64,000 bases of DNA, taken from positions 62,001 through 126,000 of the forward strand of contig NZ_KB894427.1 of NCBI RefSeq assembly GCF_000374445.1. The letters run 5' to 3'. The translations under genes and the position numbers were made by a program. The number at the start of each line of letters is the position of its first letter. The first letter of the stretch is position 1. The notes under the pieces are model-generated. The model saw nothing but the letters and a program-made list of their open reading frames with translations. It searched no databases and had not been told where the DNA came from. This document shows positions 11,030 to 17,854 of this stretch, piece after piece. The DNA comes from Actinokineospora enzanensis DSM 44649. GTDB lineage: Bacteria > Actinomycetota > Actinomycetes > Mycobacteriales > Pseudonocardiaceae.

Positions 11030-12430
11030 TTACGTACTGGTGGTGCCAGCCAGCGACGCCACCAGGTCCCGCGCGCCGGAGTGGCGCGGGTAGAGCTTGG
11101 CGGCCTGCACGATCCACGCCTGGCGGTCGGTCAAGCGTGACGAACGGACAGCCGATGCAGCGGCAACCGCCGTGTTGGCCGCTTCCACTCCAGCGTCAGG
11201 GCCGCCAACACGCAGCGTGGCCGCCGCAATAGCCAAACCATCGCTAGCGCGTGCTCGCGCGTTTGTTTCCGGCCGAGCGTCGCGAGAGGCTGTGGCGTGT
11301 TGCAGCGCGAGCTCGCCAAACGACCGATCCCGCGACGACAATGCGGTGTAAGCCATCCCCGCAATGCCGTCGATTTCGGACTGCTTCATGAACACCAAAC
11401 AATTCGGAGCATCTCCGCGGTCGCGCCCCAATTCAGCCGATGCTCGCGCGAGTAGCGATTTCACATGCTGTGGTTTACCCATTTCGCCATAGGCCCACGC
11501 GGAATTGAGGTGCAGGAGAGCAAGTGCATGCGGACTATCGGCGTCTTGGGCGGCGGCCTGACCCAACTGCCACATTTTCAGCGCCGCGTCGGGATCGTTC
11601 TCATGCAGGAAGACACGGCCGAGACGGTACAAAATCGTCGCTGCCAAGTCGGGTTGTTCCGCGTCCTTGGCGATCGCCAACCCGGTACCAAGGTAGCGCT
11701 TGGCCGACGCGTGGTCCCCAGTGTCGAAGCTCGTCCAACCCGCGACGCTGTAGAGGTCGGCGTGCGCGACCTGAATGCGTCGTTTCACCTCATCGGTGGC
11801 GGGAGCTCCGGCCAGCGTCGCAGCCCAGCCCAGGTATCCGGCCGTGGCCGCCCGCACTGCGCCCCCGCCGGCCTGGCCGTCCTGCGCCCGCAGAGAACGC
11901 ACGGCGTTCTCCAAGGCCTCGGCATCGGAGTTGCCGACCTTACCCGGGAGCGCGGCCGTGGTTGGCGAGCCTGCCACGGCCACAAGGCGTTCTCGATCTG
12001 CGTCCGACAGGCCTCCCACGATCGCGGCCTGGGCTACCAACGCGATAAATGCCCGTCGCTGCATAGCGGCGTCTCCTTCCCAAGGTTCCCGGTCGCCGTG
12101 AAGCGCCACGTCGCCGGGCATATCGATCTTTAGCGGGTCAGACCCCGGTGCGTAGGCCAGCCCCATCAGCCCACGGGGGATGCCCAACCCCTCGGCGATC
12201 CGCTCCAGCACCACATAGGCCTGCACCAGGTGGCGGCCGTTCATGATCCGCGACACCTCCGGTTGGGCGTGACCAGTCAGGGCGGCGATCCGCTTCTGCG
12301 CTACCCCCGCCCGCTTGAGCAGCTGAAACACCGTGCCGATGTCATGCGCGGCCAGGGCGGCCCGCATCTCTGGGGCACTCCAGAGTTCCGGGTCAACCGG
12401 GGCCCTGGGGTCATCGTCACCGACGTTCAC
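11030..12430 (-). CDS. XRE-family regulator with C-terminal TPR-like repeats
   Basis: 466 residues from GTG at 12430, with GGAGG 7 nt upstream. A helix-turn-helix of the XRE/Cro type lies near residues 20-70 (IGTVFQLLKRAGVAQKRIAA, LTGHAQPEVSRIMNG). The rest is helical with TPR-like repeats (AHADLYSVAGWTSFDTGDH, ILYRLGRVFLHENDPDAAL, ALLHLNSAWAYGEMGKPQH). This architecture is common in actinomycetes as signal-responsive regulators, often inside accessory gene clusters; TPR domains in such proteins can bind peptides. It diverges from a three-gene operon, with an 11-bp inverted repeat between them. Confidence 0.82.
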   Translation of the reverse strand: MNVGDDDPRAPVDPELWSAPEMRAALAAHDIGTVFQLLKRAGVAQKRIAALTGHAQPEVSRIMNGRHLVQAYVVLERIAEGLGIPRGLMGLAYAPGSDPLKIDMPGDVALHGDREPWEGDAAMQRRAFIALVAQAAIVGGLSDADRERLVAVAGSPTTAALPGKVGNSDAEALENAVRSLRAQDGQAGGGAVRAATAGYLGWAATLAGAPATDEVKRRIQVAHADLYSVAGWTSFDTGDHASAKRYLGTGLAIAKDAEQPDLAATILYRLGRVFLHENDPDAALKMWQLGQAAAQDADSPHALALLHLNSAWAYGEMGKPQHVKSLLARASAELGRDRGDAPNCLVFMKQSEIDGIAGMAYTALSSRDRSFGELALQHATASRDARPETNARARASDGLAIAAATLRVGGPDAGVEAANTAVAAASAVRSSRLTDRQAWIVQAAKLYPRHSGARDLVASLAGTTST

Positions 12431-12529
12431 CTGTCTACCTCCGGGTGCTGCCTGGCGCGTCCCGTCCCACCGTAGCTGACCGATAGCGCACTGTGACCCA
12501 TTCGGAGCGGGCTGGCGTTCCCCGGCGGG

Positions 12530-12565
12530 GTTTATGTGCCAACTACATATCCACGGCACATAAAC
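12530..12565. promoter_or_regulatory. 11-bp inverted repeat, candidate operator between XRE-TPR gene and operon
   Basis: GTTTATGTGCC at 12530-12540 and GGCACATAAAC at 12555-12565 are perfect inverted repeats separated by 14 bp, giving same-face half-sites about two helical turns apart. It is A/T-richer than its surroundings and is the only strong dyad in the divergent region 12431-12742, so it is the natural candidate site for one of the two XRE proteins. Confidence 0.6.
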
Positions 12566-12742
12566 GGCATGGCGGTAGCCAATGCTCAACGGCATAGAGC
12601 TTTCCGCGAGCGCGCATCCCATACCGGGGACAGCCTGACCACGGCGCGCGGCGGCGTGGCCCTGGCGGCCCAGCTATCCCAGCAACCTTCCGCGAAATCC
12701 ACGCCGGTCGCGCGCCACCCGAACCCGAACGGGGAGGACCAC

Positions 12743-13162
12743 ATGGCCAAGCCGACCACCACCGACGACGCGCTGGGGGCGCTGATGCCGAACCTGTGCT
12801 TGCGCGAGCTGCGGCACCGCCGATGGCGCATCCAGCTGTTCGGTGACCGGGCCCGGCCGCTGGCCCTGGGCGCTACCCGCTGCCGGCGGGGCGTCGTGGA
12901 TGTCGGGGTCATCTGGAGCGCGGCGGCCGCCCTGGCCTACCGCACTCCCCAGCTCGACGGCCACGACCCGTTCCGGCCCGACTGGGTCGCCGACGACCAC
13001 GGCGGCCCCGCCGGGTGGGTTCTGCGGTGGCTGATGACCCTGCCCCCACCCGACCCGGAACGCACGGTTCTGCGGTCGGTTCGCTCTGCCTACGCCATCC
13101 CCCATGGCATCACCAGCACGATTTTTCCCGCCACATCAACAGAAAAGCGCTCACCACGATGA
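12743..13162 (+). CDS. Hypothetical protein, first gene of XRE operon
   Basis: 139 residues from ATG at 12743, with GGGAGGA upstream. Soluble and Arg/Pro/Trp-rich (LCLRELRHRRWRIQLFGDR, RPDWVADDHGGPAGWVLRWL). No recognised domain. Its TGA overlaps the ATG of the next gene, so it is translated together with the XRE protein. Longer in-frame starts upstream lack ribosome binding sites. Confidence 0.6.
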   Translation: MAKPTTTDDALGALMPNLCLRELRHRRWRIQLFGDRARPLALGATRCRRGVVDVGVIWSAAAALAYRTPQLDGHDPFRPDWVADDHGGPAGWVLRWLMTLPPPDPERTVLRSVRSAYAIPHGITSTIFPATSTEKRSPR

Positions 13163-13716
13163 CACAATCTACAATGGACTGGGGGGCGGTGAGTCGCGCC
13201 GTGCGCGTCCGCTCCGCGCAGTTTGGGTGGAAGGCCAAAGACCTCGCACACTACTCCGGCCTTTCGCTGAGCACTGTCCGATCCATCCAACGACACGACG
13301 CCACGCGCCCCCGCTGCCGCCAAACCCTGCGCGCGCTGTCGACCGCCTTGGGTTTTCAGCCTGAGCACCTTCTCCTGATCGCGCGTGGCACTACCTCGGA
13401 AGAACGGCGCCGCGCCGAGAAAGAATCGATCCTGGTCCGACTAGGAATCATCGACTGCCGCCTACAGGAGTTCGTCGACAAAGTTGTCACGCGGCGGCCA
13501 TGGTCGCTCCCCTTCCTGTCCGGACGTTTGAGCGACCTCACAGTCATCGTCGAACGCATCTCCACGGCGCTTGACAGCAACGACAGCGAGGACCTCAACA
13601 CTCCAGAAATACACATTGCCGTCGCCGATTTGCAGGTCACCGCAGAACACATCCTGGAATGTGTGCATTGGCTCCAGGACAACCCGCTTACTCCCACGGC
13701 CGAGGAACCCACGTGA
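13159..13716 (+). CDS. XRE-type helix-turn-helix protein
   Basis: 185 residues, starting in an ATGA overlap. Residues 8-65 form a Cro/CI-type DNA-binding domain (AVRVRSAQFGWKAKDLAHYS, LSLSTVRSIQRHD, LRALSTALGFQPEHLL). The C-terminal 110 residues are helical with no recognised motif and may be a dimerisation or sensor domain. It ends in a GTGA overlap with the next gene. Codon use is less GC-biased than in neighbouring core genes, in keeping with an acquired patch. Confidence 0.75.
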   Translation: MTQSTMDWGAVSRAVRVRSAQFGWKAKDLAHYSGLSLSTVRSIQRHDATRPRCRQTLRALSTALGFQPEHLLLIARGTTSEERRRAEKESILVRLGIIDCRLQEFVDKVVTRRPWSLPFLSGRLSDLTVIVERISTALDSNDSEDLNTPEIHIAVADLQVTAEHILECVHWLQDNPLTPTAEEPT

Positions 13717-14321
13717 ATATCACCGGAAACGTTATCGGCCGCCATGTTCCCTACATTGCGAGTTGGAGCAGCGAGACCGAAGCACCCAAACCAAAGGTCA
13801 TCCCACGCAGCCGGGGAATCGGGTTCGCCGACGAAACCATGACCGACCGAGACACACGTGGCATTCTCTGGGCCCGTACCCCGTCCACCCCCGGGCACGG
13901 CAAGCCGATGTTCGCGGCCGTTCACTCCCTGCGGCAACGACGCGCGATGCGCCGGTTGCTGTGTCAGGTGTGCGGCGGCCCCGCCGACCGCAACGCCAAC
14001 GGAGTGTTGTGGATGCTGCGGGACTTCCGCGCCGACTGGCCGGACTGGCCCGCCGGGATGGGGGTCACCGAGCCCCCGATCTGTCGGGCCTGCGCGGAGC
14101 ACTCCGCGCGTGTCTGTCCAGCGCTGCGGCGAGGGTACGCGCTGGTCCGAGTCGCCGACTGTACTGTGATCGGGGTACACGGCATCACCTACAACCCCCG
14201 CCACAGCGAGAAATCCGAAGCGGGGATACGCGAGTTCACCGACTACCGCCTGCCCTGGACCGTGGCCTACACCCTGGTGCGCGAACTACGAGACACCACC
14301 ATCGAAGAACCCGGCGCCTAG
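13713..14321 (+). CDS. Hypothetical protein with paired Cys motifs
   Basis: 202 residues from GTG at 13713 (overlap with the previous stop). The centre carries CQVCGGPA and, 40 residues later, CRACAEHSARVCPAL, a spacing that suggests a zinc knuckle. No catalytic motif. Proteins of this look occur with XRE regulators in actinomycete accessory regions, but I cannot name a function. Last gene of the operon; a strong terminator follows within 15 bp. Confidence 0.65.
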   Translation: MNITGNVIGRHVPYIASWSSETEAPKPKVIPRSRGIGFADETMTDRDTRGILWARTPSTPGHGKPMFAAVHSLRQRRAMRRLLCQVCGGPADRNANGVLWMLRDFRADWPDWPAGMGVTEPPICRACAEHSARVCPALRRGYALVRVADCTVIGVHGITYNPRHSEKSEAGIREFTDYRLPWTVAYTLVRELRDTTIEEPGA

Positions 14322-14333
14322 GAAACATCTGAC

Positions 14334-14371
14334 GGGGCCTGTTGTCTCACGCTGAGACAGCAGGCCCCTTT
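14334..14371 (+). terminator. Rho-independent terminator after XRE operon
   Basis: GGGGCCTGTTGTCTCA and TGAGACAGCAGGCCCC form a 16-bp stem with one G-T wobble around a CGC loop, followed by TTT. This is the most canonical terminator in the window. The remaining bases up to 14517 hold no gene I can support. Confidence 0.88.
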
Positions 14372-14517
14372 CGTTCGCGGCTACAAGGCTACAAGCCTTC
14401 TCTCGCCCTCCGATCAATAACTTCCGTCCGAGCGCGCCCAGCTCCGGCCAAGAAGACGCTCGCTCACAGCCGAGGCAAGGGCCCGCACTAGCCGTCTTTC
14501 ACGTGCAGGCGACAGGT

Positions 14518-15735
14518 CTACCGCCTGCCGGTAGAGCGCATCACAGTTCCAGCAACAATCTTCACGAGCGGCGCGTGGCCCAGCAACGTCGCCCGCGTGA
14601 CCGAGGCCGTGCCGAACCGGGTCCGGACGGCGTCGAGCGTGGTGTCCAATGTCGAGAGATCCGGACCGGCGAACGGGAGCTCCATCTGATGCGGACCACT
14701 ATTATCCAAATTGGACAGTGAGAGCCCGAGCAGGGTGAGCCCCCGGTCCAGGATCAACGGCAGCGCGGCGGCGAGCAGTGTTCTGGCAGTGGCCAGGAGA
14801 ACCTCGGTACTCGTGGTCGGCCGAGGCACGGTCAGCGACCGCGTCGCCCTGGTGTAGTCGGCGAACCGCAGCCTGAGCGTGACCGTCCGACAGGTCCGCT
14901 CGGCCTGCCGAAGACGCCTCGCCAACCGATCGACCAGCTCGGCGGCAACGACATCCAGCTCACCCGGCGTCCGACGCCGGGACCCGAGAGCCCGTTGCGC
15001 ACCGATGGACCGCCGACGCCGTCCCACCTGCACCGGCCGGGGATCACGGTTGTGCGCGAGGGCGTGGATGTGCCGTGCCGCCGCAGGCCCCAGAAACGAG
15101 ACCAGCTCCCGCACGTCGAACCCGGCGACCTGCCCGACCGTGCGGATCCCGTGCGAACGCAGCTTGGCCGAGGTCACCTTGCCCACCCCCCACAGCCGTT
15201 CGATGGGGAGCGGATGGAGGAAGTCCAGCTCACGCTCATGCGGGACGACCAGCAGCCCGTCCGGCTTGGCCACCCCACTGGCCACCTTGGCCAGGAACTT
15301 CGTCCGAGCCACCCCCACGGTGATCGGCAACCCCACCCGGTCCGCCACCGCCCGACGAAGCCCGGCGGCGATCACGGCGGGCGTGCCCGCGATCGCGCGC
15401 AGCCCGCCGACGTCCAGGAACGCCTCGTCGATGGACACCCCCTCCACCAGCGGCGTCGTATCCCGGAAGACCTCGAACACCGCCTTGGACGCGGCGGAGT
15501 AGGCGGACATCCGCGGCTGGACGACGATCGCCTCCGGACAGAGCGCCCGAGCCTGCCGCCCGTTCATCGCGGTCCGAACCCCCCGCGCCCTGGCCTCGTA
15601 GCTGGCGGCAAGCACCACTCCCGCACCGACGATCACCGGCCGCCCGCGCAACGCAGGGTCGTCCCGCTGCTCGACCGACGCATAGAACGCGTCCAGGTCG
15701 GCATGCAGGATCGGCCCCTCGCTCAGCACGAACAC
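14518..15735 (-). CDS. dinB: Y-family DNA polymerase IV
   Basis: 405 residues from GTG at 15735; a second in-frame GTG two codons later is an alternative start. Translesion polymerase with catalytic carboxylates in HADLDAFYASVEQRDD and SIDEAFLDVGG, the helix-hairpin-helix region (LWGVGKVTSAKLRSHGIRTV) and a little-finger domain. A clamp-binding peptide (QMELPF) lies about 50 residues from the C-terminus. A palindrome matching the SOS box covers the start codon, so LexA control is likely. Confidence 0.93.
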   Translation of the reverse strand: MFVLSEGPILHADLDAFYASVEQRDDPALRGRPVIVGAGVVLAASYEARARGVRTAMNGRQARALCPEAIVVQPRMSAYSAASKAVFEVFRDTTPLVEGVSIDEAFLDVGGLRAIAGTPAVIAAGLRRAVADRVGLPITVGVARTKFLAKVASGVAKPDGLLVVPHERELDFLHPLPIERLWGVGKVTSAKLRSHGIRTVGQVAGFDVRELVSFLGPAAARHIHALAHNRDPRPVQVGRRRRSIGAQRALGSRRRTPGELDVVAAELVDRLARRLRQAERTCRTVTLRLRFADYTRATRSLTVPRPTTSTEVLLATARTLLAAALPLILDRGLTLLGLSLSNLDNSGPHQMELPFAGPDLSTLDTTLDAVRTRFGTASVTRATLLGHAPLVKIVAGTVMRSTGRR

Positions 15736-15742
15736 ATGTTCG
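15729..15742. promoter_or_regulatory. SOS (LexA) box at dinB start
   Basis: On the minus strand CGAACATGTGTTCG fits the Gram-positive SOS box pattern CGAAC-N4-GTTCG exactly. It overlaps the dinB start codons, so a bound LexA would block the promoter or transcription start. It is the only match I noticed in the window. Confidence 0.75.
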
Positions 15743-15922
15743 CATGAATCCGGCAGAAGTCCAGGTCAGCACCGGTGACGACGCGTACCGCGACAAGCAC
15801 GCCGGGTACCAGGAACCCGCAGGCGACCGGCCTCCACGCACAGCCGACACCCCGGCCGAAATCCCCCGCACACAGAACCGCCCCGGCGAGGATGGGCTCG
15901 CCGGGGCAGTCCACACAGGCCG

Positions 15923-16456
15923 TCAGCCCGCGTACACCCGAGTCTCCGAAACCGACTCACGCGCCAGGAACCCGCCTGCGAACAGCTGGTTCACCCGCCC
16001 GGCCTCCTGCGAGTTCGGGTACGGGTTCCGACACGAGGTACCGGCACTACCACCGGACATCAGATACGAGCACACCCCGTTGTAGTTGTCCGGCAACCCG
16101 AGCCCGTGCCCCATCTCATGCGCCACGATCCGCAGCGCGTCGTTCCCGGCGGCCACGTCCCGGGTGTCGATGTAGATCGTCGCGCACCCCAACCCGCACG
16201 GATACGCACGCGACCCGCCACCGGTGGTGGCAGCGATCCGAATGGTCGCACTGCCCCCACGCACGAGACGCAGGTTCGGAACCCGGGAGTTCCAGATCTG
16301 GGCGGCCTGATCGGCCTGGGCGCTGTACGACGAAGCGCTGTAGTACACGGTCCGGGCCAGTGCCTGGGGAGCGGCCTCGGCCACGGCGGTACCCGCCAGG
16401 CCGAGCGTTAAAGCGGCCCCCAGCACAAGGGCCCGCGTGAAGCGACGCAGGGTCAT
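15923..16456 (-). CDS. Secreted snapalysin-like zinc metalloprotease
   Basis: 177-residue precursor from ATG at 16456, with GAGGAG upstream. A signal peptide ends near residue 29 (LGLAGTAVAEAAP). The zinc site HEMGHGLGLPD (His113, Glu114, His117, Asp123) is the short HExxH-x5-D signature of snapalysin (peptidase family M7), among the smallest known metalloproteases; the family length matches. Four cysteines (two pairs) could form disulfides. Monocistronic; the A/T-richer region 16475-16600 likely holds its promoter. Confidence 0.88.
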   Translation of the reverse strand: MTLRRFTRALVLGAALTLGLAGTAVAEAAPQALARTVYYSASSYSAQADQAAQIWNSRVPNLRLVRGGSATIRIAATTGGGSRAYPCGLGCATIYIDTRDVAAGNDALRIVAHEMGHGLGLPDNYNGVCSYLMSGGSAGTSCRNPYPNSQEAGRVNQLFAGGFLARESVSETRVYAG

Positions 16457-16650
16457 GAGTACTCCTCGGTCCACAGGGAGAGCGCCGACGGGACATCGGC
16501 AGGCCGAGTCTAGAAACCACGATCACACACAGATATAGCCTGACCACATAACGCGACCTTATTACCTGGGTCACACAGCCATACTCGCTGGTGACGGCAC
16601 CGGCCCCACTCTCGACATACCGGCCAAGTGGGGATTTCCCAGACAAAGCG

Positions 16651-17019
16651 TCACTCCTCCGGATCCCCCTGCGCCGCGAGCAGCTCATGGCCGTGCTCGG
16701 TCACCCAGTCCCCCAGCGCGCGCATCGGTCCAGCCACCAGGCTCTTGCCCAGGGCCGTCAGCGCGTACTCGACCCGGGGCGGCGCGGCCGGGTACTCGGC
16801 ACGGCCCACCAGGCCGTTCCGCACGAGCCTGCGGAGCGACTCGGTGAGGGCCTTGTCGCTGACGCCGCCGATGTCGGCGCGCAGGTCGACGCGGCGGCGG
16901 GCGCCCACGCCCAGGGCGAGGAGGACCACCGGGTCCCACCGGTGGGCGAGCAGGTCGGTGGCCGCGCGCAGGGGGCAGTCCGCGACAAGCTCGTCGCGGG
17001 CCCTTCGGTATCCGAGCAC
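16651..17019 (-). CDS. HxlR-family winged-helix regulator
   Basis: 122 residues from GTG at 17019. Typical HxlR layout: Cys in the N-terminal part (VADCPLRAATDLLAHRWDPV), winged helix (IGGVSDKALTESLRRLVRNG, LVGRAEYPAAPPRVEYALTA) and helical tail. Many family members sense electrophiles or oxidants through that Cys and repress a divergent oxidoreductase gene. That is the arrangement here, with a 16-bp palindrome in the 90-bp gap. Confidence 0.88.
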   Translation of the reverse strand: MLGYRRARDELVADCPLRAATDLLAHRWDPVVLLALGVGARRRVDLRADIGGVSDKALTESLRRLVRNGLVGRAEYPAAPPRVEYALTALGKSLVAGPMRALGDWVTEHGHELLAAQGDPEE

Positions 17020-17044
17020 ACGACCATTGTGGCGCCGGATGTGC

Positions 17045-17060
17045 GCACCGTTCGGTGCGT
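17045..17060. promoter_or_regulatory. Palindrome, likely HxlR operator
   Basis: CGCACCG-TT-CGGTGCG is a perfect 16-bp palindrome midway between the HxlR gene and the oxidoreductase. A -10-like TATCGT lies 13 bp downstream (17073-17078), so a bound regulator would cover the -35 region of the oxidoreductase promoter. Confidence 0.6.
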
Positions 17061-17109
17061 GTCGGGATCCCTATCGTCGGAGGTCCGGACGGACACAGGA
17101 GGAACGAAG

Positions 17110-17724
17110 ATGCGGATCGGCATCCTGGGGACCGGCATGGTCGCCACGGCGCTCGGGTCGGCGTGGGCGCGGGCCGGGCACGAGGTCGTCGTCGGTGGGC
17201 GGTCACCGGAGAAGGCGCGGGCGCTCGCCGCGGAATGGGGCGCGCGGGCGGCGACACCGCGCGAGGTGGCCGTGGAGAGCGACGCCGTGCTGTTGGCGGT
17301 GTTGTGGGACGGGGTGGACGACATGCTGCGTCTGGCGGGCGCCGCCGAGGGCACCTTGTCGGGCAAGCCGTTGATGGACGCGACGAACGCGGTCGACCAC
17401 GGCATCGGCGTGCTGCACCGCGCGAACGCCGAGCACGTCGCGGAGACCGCCATCGGGGCGCAGGTGGTGAAAGCGTTCCACCTCTATCCCGCCGAGCAGT
17501 GGAACGGTGACACCAGCGGTGTCGTCGTCCCGCTCAGCGGTGACGACGAAGGCGCGCTGGCGGTCGTCTCGGGTCTGGTGCGCGACACCGGGGCCGAGCC
17601 ATGGCACTTCGGGAAGCTCGACAGCGCAAGGCAACTGGAGGAGGTCGCGGGCTTCGTGATCCGGCTGTTCTTCGCCGGTGCCGACCCGCGCGCCGCCATC
17701 CCGGGCCGTTCCCGGCGCGGATAG
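17110..17724 (+). CDS. NADP-dependent oxidoreductase, coenzyme F420-dependent family
   Basis: 204 residues from ATG at 17110, with AGGAGG upstream. The N-terminus is a dinucleotide fold with fingerprint GILGTGMVATALGSAWARAG and a GGRSPEKA motif after strand 2, where Arg/Ser favour NADPH. It resembles the NADP oxidoreductase/F420-dependent reductase group. HAFHLYP-type (VVKAFHLYPAEQW) and C-terminal helical parts are present. Substrate unknown; control by the divergent HxlR protein suggests a role in redox or electrophile stress. Confidence 0.82.
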   Translation: MRIGILGTGMVATALGSAWARAGHEVVVGGRSPEKARALAAEWGARAATPREVAVESDAVLLAVLWDGVDDMLRLAGAAEGTLSGKPLMDATNAVDHGIGVLHRANAEHVAETAIGAQVVKAFHLYPAEQWNGDTSGVVVPLSGDDEGALAVVSGLVRDTGAEPWHFGKLDSARQLEEVAGFVIRLFFAGADPRAAIPGRSRRG

Positions 17725-17740
17725 CCGTTGCACACGAAGA

Positions 17741-17777
17741 GAACCGGCCCCCGGACGAGAAGTCCGGGGACCGGTTC
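17741..17777. terminator. Terminator between oxidoreductase and GH18 chitinase
   Basis: GAACCGG-C-CCCCGGA and TCCGGGG-A-CCGGTTC pair into a near-perfect stem with a 7-nt loop. It serves the plus-strand oxidoreductase and, from the other side, the convergent chitinase gene. Confidence 0.7.
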
Positions 17778-17854
17778 GAGTGGACCGCGGGGCGGCCGCC
17801 GGGCCGGGTACACCGACGGCCGCTCCGCGTGGCTTACCTCAACTCATCTCGACT

